A stretch of 64,000 nt of DNA from Leishmania mexicana MHOM/GT/2001/U1103. Lineage: Eukaryota; Euglenozoa; Kinetoplastea; Trypanosomatida; Trypanosomatidae. Every line of letters starts with the position of its first letter. Within the stretch, counting starts at the first letter, position 1. The stretch is taken from the NCBI RefSeq assembly GCF_000234665.1, contig NC_018307.1, positions 255,187 through 319,186 of the forward strand, in the 5' to 3' direction. Below are positions 16,604 through 25,649 of this stretch, piece after piece. Made by a program: the position numbers and the translations under genes. Below the pieces are notes generated by a model. That model was not told the DNA's origin. It worked only from the letters and a program-made list of their open reading frames with translations, and did not search any database.

Positions 16604-18113
16604 ATAACCTCTCCCTCCTCTCCCACTGAGGGTGCTGAGACGAGCTGGGGTCACGCGCTTCGTAGTGTCTGAGCTCAGCCTTCTTCGTGGGCCGCGGATG
16701 TGCCTTCGCGGTGCTTCTGATGTTCTGGGAGGATGTTGGTGGTCGTGGGGTGTGTGGAGGCGCAGCCGTGGGGATCATGTGAGGCAGTGTGCGGGAGTGG
16801 GAGAGGCACAAGGAGGAGAAAGGGGGGGGAGGAGGAGGAGAGTGGGGAGACAGTGGCGGCTCTGCGTGCTCGTCCACTCTCCTCCCCCCTTCTCTTCCTC
16901 CGTTGAGTGCGCACGCTGATGGCCGCGCTGCACAGACGGGTGCGGTGAGTCAGGGGAGGGAGGGGGGCGGCGTCATCGACCACGCACAGGCCATCACGGA
17001 TAGTGCAAGCGAAGGCGATAGAATACCGGCTTCGGCCCTCGACCGGCGCGCGCACACGCACGTGCACGCCTCACGCGCCGACGCGATGGGAGGTGAAGAG
17101 GCATCAAGAGAAAGACTTTGGCTCCGTGGGCAATGGTGGCACAACCATACATACACTGAGGGCACCCGCGCACGGAGATACGCGTGCGCAGGGGGGGGGG
17201 CACGGTTGGCCTCTCTGCCCCCCTCTCGCTCCGCGTGTGTGAGGCAACATACATAACGTGAGACAACCCAGGCAGCGACAGGACTGTGTACATCAAGCAG
17301 CGCGTTGCCAGTGAGGATAACCGGCGTGTGCGTGTGTGTGTGTGGTGTGTGCCGAGATGGAGGGAGTCGCGTGGGCGACGGCGGATGCAGAGCCGCCACC
17401 CACCGACACGGATGCGGCGAGGCCGTCATACACATCACGCGCGACCGTGATAACGCGCGGGTGGGACGCGTGTGTGCGTCCGTGCGCGCAGGAAGGGGTG
17501 TGGGGCCTCGCAGGGAGGGCGCCGAAGACGCGGACGTGGACAGCTCAGCTACGCAGACACAGCGACACCGGCCCACCCCGCAGGTGCAGCCAGCCGTGAG
17601 TACACGATGGGCTGAGGGTCAGTGAGAGAGAGATGCCGAGGGGGAGTGGGGTAGGCAGGACGCACTCCCCAACATACACACGCCGGCCTCCGCTTCAATG
17701 GGGGACGGGGGCTTCCAGATCCACCGTGGCGGCGCACACCACACCGGCTCTCTCAGCCCGCCCCGCACGCACGTGCGAGAGCGCGCGACTCACGGGATCG
17801 ACACCGCTTACGTGTCTCCCCCGTCCCGTCCCGTCCCTTCGTCCTGCGCCACTCCCAAAGCGAGGGAGGAGAGGGAGAGTCGCCGCGCCGCTGCCTCCTC
17901 CTCGCCCCCCTGTCGTGGTGCCTAATCCAAGAGCGTGAGGGGCACGCGACCGCGCACAGAGGAAAGATCGGTGCTTGGTGAAGCATGTCACTGGACGGGT
18001 GCAGGAGGGTACGCTGACCCTTCTCTCTCCCCTCGCGTGCTCTTGTCGCCACCTCTGCGCCAAAGAATAGTGAAGCGATGCTGCCGGGCGGGTCTCTGCC
18101 GGCCCGTCCGCCA
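16604..18113 (-). other. Long intergenic spacer (about 1.5 kb)
   Basis: The spacer holds the 3' UTR of the upstream hypothetical gene and the 5' UTR of the mitochondrial protein gene. A strong minus-strand pyrimidine tract (plus 16811-16850) is followed by the first AG at 16725-16726. Short GT and G runs occur at about 17326-17345 and 17190-17199. Frames in the middle (for example 16950-17576 minus) translate to Ser/Arg/Pro/Thr-rich sequence without domains, so no gene is called. Confidence 0.5.
16725..16850 (-). promoter_or_regulatory. Probable trans-splice acceptor for the mitochondrial protein gene
   Basis: A pyrimidine-rich stretch on the minus strand (plus 16811-16850) is extended by further CT-rich sequence with no AG until CCCAG at 16725-16726, which leaves a 5' UTR of roughly 120 bases before the ATG at 16603. 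A first AG this far from the tract fits the scanning model of trypanosomatid acceptors. Confidence 0.4.
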
Positions 18114-19325
18114 TCAGCCGTCCAGCAGCGTGCCGGGTGTGCAGAGGATGAGCCGACTCTGGTCGATCTGCGCCAGCGACTGCGGCGGCACTCGGGCGTA
18201 CGGTGCCGGGAACAACGCGTCAACACGGCGGTAGCGTGCCAGTTGACTGGCCACTAAACTGCATAGCGGGGAGGGGGCGGCGTTGCTGGCTGGAGCCTCC
18301 GCCGCCACTGCTGCTGAGGACGCCTGGCATTGTGTATCGAGACCACTCACGGTGGTGTTGGCGGCTTCGGCGGCGGCGAGAGCGCGGGCTCGCTCCTGAT
18401 CCGCTGCCTTCTCGATCGCGCGACGCACCCGCATCATCATCGGCGTAGGGGACATCAGGTGGCGGTACGGACACACAACGTGGCAGCCTACAAGAGTTGT
18501 GTCCGCGTCACTGATGCCTATAATGAGCGAGCGCACATGAAGCGCCATGTCACCCCGGCCTGCTGCTGCTGCTGCTGCCCGCTGCGTGGTCGCCGGCTGC
18601 ATGACGAACTGGTACAGGTACTCGGCGAGGCGGTACGGCCGGCTGCGCAGCGGCACGGTGCGGAGGGTCTTGCGGGATGCAACGATGTCAAGGACGAGGT
18701 TCACACGGAGTCCGGCCGAGTAGCGGTTCTCCGACGATTCGCCCTCACCGGCGCCCCCCACCTCGCGCGCGGCGAGACCGTTGGCGGCGTCGCTCATGTC
18801 GGGCCCGTGCCGCGTCGGCCACGCGTCTCGCAACGCGCGGTGCACACCTGTCAGACGTTTCGGGTCGCTCTTGGCGGGTGCCCCCGTCGCCGCCGTCATG
18901 GCGGGAGGGAGCGACAGCGCCCCGCCACCGCTGCCGACGCGCAGGACCTCTGCCATCTGTTCTTCGCTCGTCAGCGAGTGGAAGAAGGCGCAGCTGATGT
19001 CGTAGTGCCGCTGCGCCTCTCGCATCATGCACTGCACCTTCCTCTCCAGCCTTGCCTGCGCGGCTGCCTCGGAGGTGAGGAAGGAAAGTGTGTACTGCCC
19101 GTACACCCACACTGAGTTGTCTGGGGAGCAGAGAAGATGGTCGGGAAGGTCGGCGAAGACATGAAAAGACGGTGGTGACGGGGCCACCGCCGCTGCTGCT
19201 GCCTTGGAGGCCTGCTTGGGCGCTGACATGGTGGCGGCACGCGATTGGCGCTTGCCACCCGCACCGGCGCTCGCCGTCAGCTGCAGGGCCGAAGGGAGCG
19301 TCGCAGAGGACGCTGGAGCGGCCAT
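18114..19325 (-). CDS. Hypothetical protein, 403 aa
   Basis: I do not recognise this family. After an Ala/Ser/Lys-rich start of about 50 residues (with a second Met at residue 33), the sequence becomes globular. It reads FHVFADLPDHLLCSPDNSVWVYGQYTL, then helices with KVQCMMREAQRHYDISCAFFHSL. A middle block (RVNLVLDIVASRKTLRTVPL, RPYRLAEYLYQFVMQP) is followed by LHVRSLIIGISDADTTLVGCHVVCPYRHLM. A charged Ala/Glu helix follows, and the end reads RYRRVDALFPAPYARVPPQSLAQIDQSRLILCTPGTLL. Hydrophobic periodicity suggests a soluble alpha/beta protein; there is no transmembrane segment or secretory signal. The ATG at 19325 is the first after a pyrimidine tract (plus 19346-19370) with AGs at 19338-19339 and 19331-19332, so the start is well placed. 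Its tidy globular blocks suggest a conserved kinetoplastid gene rather than a spurious frame. Confidence 0.65.
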   Translation of the reverse strand: MAAPASSATLPSALQLTASAGAGGKRQSRAATMSAPKQASKAAAAAVAPSPPSFHVFADLPDHLLCSPDNSVWVYGQYTLSFLTSEAAAQARLERKVQCMMREAQRHYDISCAFFHSLTSEEQMAEVLRVGSGGGALSLPPAMTAATGAPAKSDPKRLTGVHRALRDAWPTRHGPDMSDAANGLAAREVGGAGEGESSENRYSAGLRVNLVLDIVASRKTLRTVPLRSRPYRLAEYLYQFVMQPATTQRAAAAAAGRGDMALHVRSLIIGISDADTTLVGCHVVCPYRHLMSPTPMMMRVRRAIEKAADQERARALAAAEAANTTVSGLDTQCQASSAAVAAEAPASNAAPSPLCSLVASQLARYRRVDALFPAPYARVPPQSLAQIDQSRLILCTPGTLLDG

Positions 19326-20093
19326 GTCTCCTGTGTGCTTTGTATCAGAGAGAGGTGGGCGGGGAGGTGGTTGGGTGTGTGCACATCACCGTATCAAGGC
19401 ATCCATTACGCTCATGATGGCGCCCACCGGGCGGCGGCGGCGGCGGCGGGGTCGTCGTCGTCGTGCCCCATGCCGATGGGGGGGGGGGAGGAGGAGGACG
19501 AGCTAAGCAGAGAAGGGAGGCGCCGCGGCTGCATCGCATCGTGTGCGTGTGTCGCCAAGCGGTATCGCGTACTGCTCCTCTTGGACTCGCCAACGCGGGT
19601 GCTGTTCAGTTTACTCTGATGTACGAAACTCTTACTGCTTGACGCACAGGTTAGGGGGTGATGTGTGCGTGTGTGTGGGGAGGGGAGAGGGTGGGGGAGT
19701 CTTTTGCCCTGAGGCATGCACCTGGCACCCTCCGTGCACACCGGCTCCGCATACGCCCTCCTCGCTCCTGCTGTTCGGCTTATCCTCTTCCTCAGCCGCG
19801 CCGTGCCTGCGTCCGCAGAGCGGGCGCGCATTGCCGGGGCCTCCATCGTTGCTCCCCCCCCGCCCACACACACACAGTGAGGGAGGGGGGGGGCAACGAT
19901 GGAGGCGGCGAGGATGGGTGGGACCGTGCGGGAGGGGATCGAAAGCGTGAAGGAAAAGCCCCAGGCACACAGACGTCTTCACAGGCGCACGCATCACGAC
20001 GCTTGCGTTGCTGCACGCCCGGTGTGTGCATGGGGAGAGGGGCAGTGCAATGGCGGCGAAGAAGAATGCGCCGGACCGTTGACGCCGCCTTCC
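19326..20093 (-). other. Intergenic spacer
   Basis: The minus strand has a pyrimidine tract at plus 19346-19370 leading to the acceptor AGs next to the downstream ATG. A G run lies at 19479-19489 and a GGC-rich stretch at 19426-19445. A short CA run and a second G run flank 19860-19890. Nothing gene-like is seen; the frames are low-complexity. Confidence 0.5.
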
Positions 20094-20348
20094 TCACATC
20101 GTCTTGGTGTTCCTCTTGAGCGCGTTCACCTCCTCCGCGCTGAAGCCTTCCCTCCGCAGACACGCGTAGAAGGCTGCTATTTCGGTCTCGCACTCGTCCA
20201 TGTTCCTGAGGAGCGTGCACTCATCACGGGCGCGGCGCTCCTGCGGGCAGGCGCAGCAGATCTTGCAGCTGGGTGTCTTGGACGACTGCCGCTGGTCCAG
20301 CTGCTGAGGGGGCGCCACACCACCAACAGAGGATGCGCTGTTTCCCAT
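20094..20348 (-). CDS. COX17: Cytochrome c oxidase copper chaperone COX17
   Basis: The protein has 84 residues. It carries the full COX17 signature CKICCACP (the Cu(I)-binding Cys pair), then twin CX9C motifs: C-PQERRARDE-C and C-ETEIAAFYA-C. It ends with LRREGF and a short charged helix. COX17 carries copper in the mitochondrial intermembrane space to SCO1/COX11 for building cytochrome c oxidase, and is folded by the MIA40 disulfide relay. Length fits the family (60-80 residues) apart from an N-terminal tail of about 25 residues. That tail begins MGNSAS, which matches an N-myristoylation motif (Gly2, Ser6); whether it is used is unknown. The frame extends 20 codons further up but from a non-ATG codon, so the ATG at 20348 is the first available. 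It is too small to be noticed by size alone; the identification rests on the cysteine spacing. Confidence 0.93.
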   Translation of the reverse strand: MGNSASSVGGVAPPQQLDQRQSSKTPSCKICCACPQERRARDECTLLRNMDECETEIAAFYACLRREGFSAEEVNALKRNTKTM

Positions 20349-21009
20349 GATGGGTGCCCGTTGTATGGCGTCGGATGTGTGTAGCGAGCAAGAGGGAGAC
20401 CCTCGCACAAGCTCCGCAAAGGCCGTGGTGGTGGTGGAGTGAAGGGTTGATGGAGGCTGGCAGAGGCGCTATAAGCCGGCGCGCCGCCGCACACACACAC
20501 ACACACACATACAAGGGCAGATGGAGAGGTGGGTTGAGGAGGTGGCGATGGTGACACTGCTGTGGTGCGAGGGAAGGGCGTGTCTGGGAGATGGAGACAC
20601 TTCTCCACGGCCCCCCCTCCCCCCTCTTCTTCTCCCACTTTACAATCATCCACGCGCACACCCAAGTGCGCCCAGCAGCTTGGCACCGCATTGTCGCTGG
20701 AGTCCACTCACGCGCGGCGGAGGGAGGGGAGGTTACACACACATACACACAGACATGTACGTGCACACAGCACTGATGGGACGCAGCGGCGGCTCATCGG
20801 CAATAGATCCGCTGTGCGGGCAGGGAGCAGCTCGCTCCCGCCCCCCGATCGGAACTCTTGCACCGCTCCGGCTGCCAAAGGCCCGCCGCTGCGCTGGACA
20901 CACGCAGAAAAAATTAGGACACGTCTTCCGTTGCTTCCCTGCCGGAATCGATACACCTCCCCCCGCGCGCACGCATCCCGCCCACGACGCACGTGCGCGT
21001 GTGCGTCGA
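20349..21009 (-). other. Intergenic spacer with (CA)n
   Basis: The spacer holds the 3' UTR of the TatD-like gene and the 5' UTR of COX17. The minus strand just upstream of COX17 is rich in C/T/A (plus about 20418-20470, including a CCA-repeat), with candidate AGs at the start of that stretch. A (CA)n repeat lies at 20490-20509 (TG on the sense strand). No other gene was seen. Confidence 0.5.
20490..20509. repeat. (CA)n microsatellite
   Basis: A pure CA dinucleotide run of about 20 bases lies in the spacer upstream of the COX17 splice region. Such runs recur in most spacers of this window. Confidence 0.85.
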
Positions 21010-23118
21010 TCACTCGTCGTCGTCATCGCTACCATCGCGGTCGCTGCTATCCCTGGGGCTTCCGTTCTTGACCTTGCCGCCGGCACCAGCGCTGTGCTGC
21101 TGCTGCTGCTTGTCTGCGCTGCTGCCCACCTTCTTCGACCCTCCCAACGCACTTTGGCCCTTCCCCTTGCCCCGACCTGCTTGCTGCCGCTGCGTCCTGG
21201 ACTCTGGATTGCGGTGGGCAGCGTTCACCTCCAGCAGCCGCTCCACCTGGGCCGCCAGGCTGCTGGGCTCCCCGGCGCTGTCGCTGTCGCTGTCGGAGGT
21301 TGCCGATGCCGACGAAGGCGCCCGCTTCTCCTGCTTGCTCTGCCGAGGTGCAAAGTCTTTGTTGCGGAAGTGTGTGAAGTTTGACCGGTTATTCGCCTTG
21401 ACGTTCTTCTTCCGCTCTCTCTTGCTGCGCTTCTCCTGCAGCTCCTCGCTACGGGCCTGCGCCAGCGCCGCCTCCTCGCGCCGCCGCTCCTGCTCCATCC
21501 GCTCCCGTTCCTTCGCCGCCTCGGCCAGCAGCGCCTCCAGATCGCGCTTGGCATCGCTGTCGGTCAGTCCAGCCACGGCCACCGGCTGCTGCTGCTCCAA
21601 GACACACTCGTGGAAGAAGGCAAGCAGATGATTCACGGCAGCGATGGCCGACAGATCGGCGAGTGTCAGCTCAGCCGCCGCCGCCGCCGGGGGTGGCTGC
21701 ATCGCGTCGTAGACCGTCTGCACAACGTACGCGTAGTTTCCTGGCTCGTTGGGCAGGGTGCAGAGGTAGGGGTCTGGCAGATTTCGTGGCGTGCCCCAAG
21801 GCGCACCAGTCCCGATAAGAAGCTGTGAGAGGTGCACGGCAGCGTCTCCCCCTCCTCCTCCGCTGCTGCTGCTGCTGGTGGTGGCGGTGGTGGCGGCAGC
21901 GCTGTCAGAGTCGGAGCCAAGCCCGGCACGTGGAGGCAGCAAGGCTGCGAGCGCCTCAGCCGACGCCCCACTGTCGGCTGTCGCTGTCGCCTTCGTTTCG
22001 CTGCCCTCTGTCTTCGCCACCGCCAGACCATCCGCCGTTACCAGTACGTAAAACGGAACAGCCGCCGGTGCTGTCGGCCCCGCTGCTGGGCGGTGCGCAC
22101 GGACAAGCTGCTGCATCGCTGTGGAGGCGTGGAGGGCATGCAAGCCATTGTGCAGCACCACTGCAGACGGAGCGGCGCCGGCGCCGTCTGCCGCCGTTGA
22201 TGTAGCGGCGAGGAGTTCGTTGAGCAGCTTGGCGGCGCGGTTCACTGTTTCCGTGAGCGATGCCGCATCCCCTGCGCCGAGGTGCAACACCAGCGGCAGA
22301 CGTACCTCAGCCGCAACACGCCAGCACTCCTTGAACAGGCGCTCCTGCGCGTAGTGCGTGCCGTGCTCGCGGCTGAGGTTCAGGCCCGTGAGGACGCCGA
22401 CAACGTCGCCGTGCTTCACGTTAGCCTCGAGCTCCTTGATCCACTGATCATGCACTCGCATGTTCACGCGGTCGATGCTGTTGACGTGGATGCCGAGCAC
22501 CGCGTACAGAAGAATGCCGGCCTTTCCCGGCGACGACGATGTCGTCGCCGCTGCTGTGACGGAGCCGACCACGGCGCCATCGACGTTGAAGTGTACATGT
22601 CGGGGATCACCACCGGTGGCGCTGCGCTGCTGCTGCTCCAAAGTTCCCCGGTAAAGCTTGTTATGCTGCACACACGTGCTCAGCAGCAGCGACTGCCGCT
22701 CCACCTCACCACACCAGCAGACCATGGCGGTCAGCTTGCCTTCCTCGACGGCGCGGCGAAAGATGCCCTCCTGATCCTCCTCCAGCTTGCGTGACAGGAG
22801 CGCCACAGCGGCGTCGATGTAGGGCGATCCGCCGGTCTGTGCAGCATCGCGGACGGCTGCAAGCGCCTTTTCGAGGCCGCCCACTGCCGATGCAGCCGTT
22901 GCCTCCATCGCGGCCCCCTCGGCCGGGGCGGCAGCGATCAAGGCCTTCAGCACCGGCAGGCACGCGGGTGGCGGCGTTGGCGTGGCGCGTGTGGCCGGGG
23001 CCGTGTATTCCCGTTTGGTGGTTTTGTTCTTCGCGGTGGGGGCACCGGGGTTGTTCTTGGACCGGCGCAGACTCGCGCCTTTTGCCTCCCGGCCACCTCC
23101 GCGATCGACGAAGCCCAT
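21010..23118 (-). CDS. TatD-family protein with degenerate metal site, basic C-terminal tail
   Basis: The protein has 702 residues. The TatD/amidohydrolase order is visible. YIDAAVALLSRKLEEDQE (about 100-120) leads to GKLTAMVCWCGEVERQ and VLGIHVNSIDRVN. Then come DVVGVLTGLNLSREHGTHYAQERLFKECWRVAAEVRLPLVLHLG, VVLHNGLHALHAS, and finally LLIGTGAPWGTPRNLPDPY with NEPGNYAYVVQTVYDA. TatD enzymes are metal-dependent 3'-5' exonucleases/deoxyribonucleases. Here the metal-binding Glu of the usual 'IGE-GLD' is missing (VLTGLN) and the final 'ETDAPW' is GTGAPW, so Glu and Asp are both gone; three His positions remain. Reduced or lost nuclease activity is inferred. A Ser/Gly insert precedes the last strand. 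After about residue 520 comes a coiled, Lys/Arg-rich tail (KRSKRERKKNVKANNRSNF) that could bind RNA or target the nucleus. The ATG at 23118 opens a Gly/Arg-rich, Lys-containing N-terminus. Confidence 0.75.
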   Translation of the reverse strand: MGFVDRGGGREAKGASLRRSKNNPGAPTAKNKTTKREYTAPATRATPTPPPACLPVLKALIAAAPAEGAAMEATAASAVGGLEKALAAVRDAAQTGGSPYIDAAVALLSRKLEEDQEGIFRRAVEEGKLTAMVCWCGEVERQSLLLSTCVQHNKLYRGTLEQQQRSATGGDPRHVHFNVDGAVVGSVTAAATTSSSPGKAGILLYAVLGIHVNSIDRVNMRVHDQWIKELEANVKHGDVVGVLTGLNLSREHGTHYAQERLFKECWRVAAEVRLPLVLHLGAGDAASLTETVNRAAKLLNELLAATSTAADGAGAAPSAVVLHNGLHALHASTAMQQLVRAHRPAAGPTAPAAVPFYVLVTADGLAVAKTEGSETKATATADSGASAEALAALLPPRAGLGSDSDSAAATTATTSSSSSGGGGGDAAVHLSQLLIGTGAPWGTPRNLPDPYLCTLPNEPGNYAYVVQTVYDAMQPPPAAAAAELTLADLSAIAAVNHLLAFFHECVLEQQQPVAVAGLTDSDAKRDLEALLAEAAKERERMEQERRREEAALAQARSEELQEKRSKRERKKNVKANNRSNFTHFRNKDFAPRQSKQEKRAPSSASATSDSDSDSAGEPSSLAAQVERLLEVNAAHRNPESRTQRQQAGRGKGKGQSALGGSKKVGSSADKQQQQHSAGAGGKVKNGSPRDSSDRDGSDDDDE

Positions 23119-23934
23119 GGATGCGTCCCCGCGTGGGCGCGAGGAAGTGGGCGTGTGCGTGTTCTCGCGCGCGAGTGGGGCGTACCTCCCGTCTTCTCAA
23201 GGGCCAGCGTCAAGCAGGGCTCGTGATGGGGTTAAGGGTCCAGCGTATGTTGGTCGTGCACACGGATGCGCGCCTGCCCTTCCACGACTGCACACGCGTG
23301 CATGCGCGCGAATCGTGGCATAAAGAGGGGAGGGGAGGGGTGAAGGCAGTGCTGGTTGGTGGTGCTCATGAGGAGAGGGGTGGCAGCCCAGGCCTCCCCC
23401 CTCATGCATCCAAACTTCGATACACCTTTGGTGCCGGTGCAGCATCGCATCTCCCTCACCGTTGTTGCCGCTCCTCTGCGCCCGTGCCCACTCATGAGAG
23501 AGGCAGCGGCGCGTCGGCATGTGCGTGCGTGCGTGTGTTGGGGGTTGGTGGGGACGGAGGCTTGGCATGGGGTGAGGAAGATGAGCACCGCCGCATCGCC
23601 CATCTCCGATACGCCCTCCGCCTCCCCCCCACGCACGTCAGGGTGAGATGACCGCGACCAGTGCAGCAGCCACCAGACGCGCCAACAGAATGGGTGTTGC
23701 GTGCGTCATGGAAGGGGGGGGGTGAGGGAGATATGTATGCTACGGCGCTTTCGCTTGTCAGGTGGAGCGAGACCAGCACACGCACTGGCACAACTTAGAA
23801 TTCTGCATCGTACACGTACACGCACACCTCGGCAGGACAACACGCTGCTACACACCACAACGTGATCACCACACACACAACGCACATAGCCGTACACGAC
23901 TGCTTTCGAATACCCCATCACGCTGTAGAGGTCA
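23119..23934 (-). other. Intergenic spacer
   Basis: The minus strand carries a pyrimidine tract at plus 23322-23345 followed by GTGCAG (AG at 23288-23289), the likely acceptor for the TatD-like gene, giving a 5' UTR of about 170 bases. A G run lies at 23715-23722. No gene could be supported. Confidence 0.5.
23288..23345 (-). promoter_or_regulatory. Probable trans-splice acceptor for the TatD-like gene
   Basis: A clean CT-rich tract on the minus strand (plus 23322-23345) is followed, after an AG-free stretch of about 30 bases, by GTGCAG with its AG at 23288-23289. It lies 170 bases upstream of the ATG at 23118. Confidence 0.45.
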
Positions 23935-24307
23935 TCACGCGCCGTTCTTCGACCGTGAGTCGGCCAGCAGCTCCCCAGCCATGCCGAGCTCATCCAGCAC
24001 GTACTGGTTGAAGAAGGCCGCCTTAGCGGGCCTCTCCTCTGTGGCTTCCGCCCTCCGGCCCTTGCCGCGAACCTCGCTCAGCAGCCCCTCCAGCTCGACG
24101 GACCCCGTCCGCTGCTCTTCCATGAGTGAGATGTACATGGGGCGGTCGACTTCGTGGCACACGTAGCAGACCCCCTCCACCTTGTTCGTGTGGCGGAACT
24201 CGTAGAGGTGGCGCGCGTCCGCCTCCATCTGCATCGCCACCGGGATAAAGCGCTCCACCCGGAAGTACTCGAACTGCACCTGCGGCACGATGGCGGCGTC
24301 CGCGGTG

Positions 24308-24339
<32 letters not shown>

Positions 24340-24906
24340 TTGGAGGGGGAGAAGCGGGACGAGTGAAATGGGCTGTCCGGCACTGTCGGTCGGCGTGTGA
24401 TGGCCGGCAGAGGCGCTGCCGCCTTGGGTGGCGCTGCTGCTGCTGCTGCTGCTCCCAGCCAGGAGCGGTTCCCAAACGGCGGGCAGCTGGTGCGCAAAGA
24501 CGCGGAGCAGCACTGGAACGCCAACCTGCAGGACAGCTGGCAGAACGGTGGTGAAGAGGGCGCTCGTGCGGTACACCTGATCCACCGTGGTGCAGCCGCC
24601 GGGGATGAGGTTGGGGTTCGAGCCGTCCACGAGAACGGCGAGGCGGCGTCGCGGGTCGGCGAGGTCGGTCGGCACGGGCGGAAAGCGATCCTTGACGGGG
24701 CCGTGGCGGTGGCCGCCAACGGGGTGTGCGTGGCGCGGCGGCGCTGAGGAACGCCTGTACGGCACGGAGGAGGAGACCGCGGCGGCAGCGGCGCCGCTAC
24801 GCTCCACGCGGCCGCTATCATAGCAGTTTCGCACCGGGATCAGCGTCGCATTGGCGGCCAGCGAGGCTGCTGCTGCCAGCACCGTCCGACACGCGAACGG
24901 CCGCAT
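23935..24906 (-). CDS. Putative mitochondrial NYN/PIN-like domain protein
   Basis: The protein has 323 residues. The start MRPFACRTVLAAAASLAANATLIPVR is Arg/Ala/Ser-rich with no acidic residue, like a mitochondrial presequence. Then RRLAVLVDGSNPNLIP (about 88-103) gives a hydrophobic strand ending in Asp-Gly-x-Asn, the pattern that opens NYN/PIN-fold nucleases. A second strand (VPVLLRVFAHQLPAVW) follows, then a Ser/Pro-rich insert. The last conserved part is QFEYFRVERFIPVAMQMEADARHLYEFRHTNK with VEGVCYVCHEVDRPMYISLMEE, where another strand ends in Glu-Val-Asp. The order Asp-strand, strand, helix with acidic residues, Asp-strand fits NYN, but the match is weak and the acidic set is incomplete, so nuclease activity is only a possibility. 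The ATG at 24906 follows a pyrimidine tract (plus 25009-25030) and AG at 24980-24981. Confidence 0.6.
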
Positions 24907-25649
24907 CGCCTCGAGCCGAGGTATTCGCCTGTTGCTGCTGCCGCTGCCGCTGCCAGCTGTCGTGATCGTGTGTGGTCAGCTCGGGTTTGTACGAACGACG
25001 ACAGCGACGAGGGGGAGGTAGGAGGGGGGGGGTGGACAGCACGCGCTAACGCTCTGTGGACAGCCACTTCCGTCGATGATGAGGCTGTTGTTGTTATGGT
25101 GGCGGCGTGAAGGGGGAGAGGAGTCGAGAGAGGATTGGACAGAGCAAGCAACGGGACAACACGGACTAGCGGGCAGCTGACGAACACGCTTCTCGCGTGT
25201 GCGCCTCTCTGGGCCCTGAGGTGCCAGCGATGCATCTCTCTCCCTGTGAGGTGGGGAAGTGTGTGTGTGTGTATGGCGCTCTCTCCCTTCACGGCTTATT
25301 TCACGCGGTCTTCCCCACGCACTCGCTGGCACACGAGCAGACATGCCCCCCCCCTCCCTCCCGAGATGTGATGAACGCAGGGCGAGAGGGGGAGGGGCCG
25401 GCGGTGGGGTTGGGGTAGTGCGTCTCGCTGGGCCGTCGTGGGTTTTGGTCAGGCTTCAATGCTTCTTCGTACGTGTCACATTAGGGGGATCGCACTAACG
25501 CGCTAGTCGTTCACCGCCACCGACCCCCCCCCCCACACCCATGAGGGCTGCCAGCGGTCCCGTCGTCAGCTGCGCCGTGGAGCAGTCAGGCGACGACGGG
25601 TGGAGGAGGGACAGGGCTGGCGGCGAGGCGAGGCTGGCACAGCGGCGTC
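24907..25649 (-). other. Intergenic spacer
   Basis: The minus strand has a pyrimidine tract at plus 25009-25030 with the first AG at 24980-24981, about 75 bases before the downstream ATG. A short GT run lies at about 25258-25271. C-rich plus-strand runs occur at 25347-25358 and 25526-25535. No gene is seen. Confidence 0.5.
24980..25030 (-). promoter_or_regulatory. Probable trans-splice acceptor for the NYN-like gene
   Basis: The minus strand reads a C/T run (plus 25009-25030) followed by an AG-free stretch up to CCGAG (AG at 24980-24981). Confidence 0.4.

Noticed and set aside
16950..17576. A 208-codon minus-strand frame in the long spacer, on the coding strand
   Set aside because: Composition is Ser/Arg/Thr/Pro-rich with simple-sequence His/Thr repeats, and there is no ordered segment. 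It reads like spacer.
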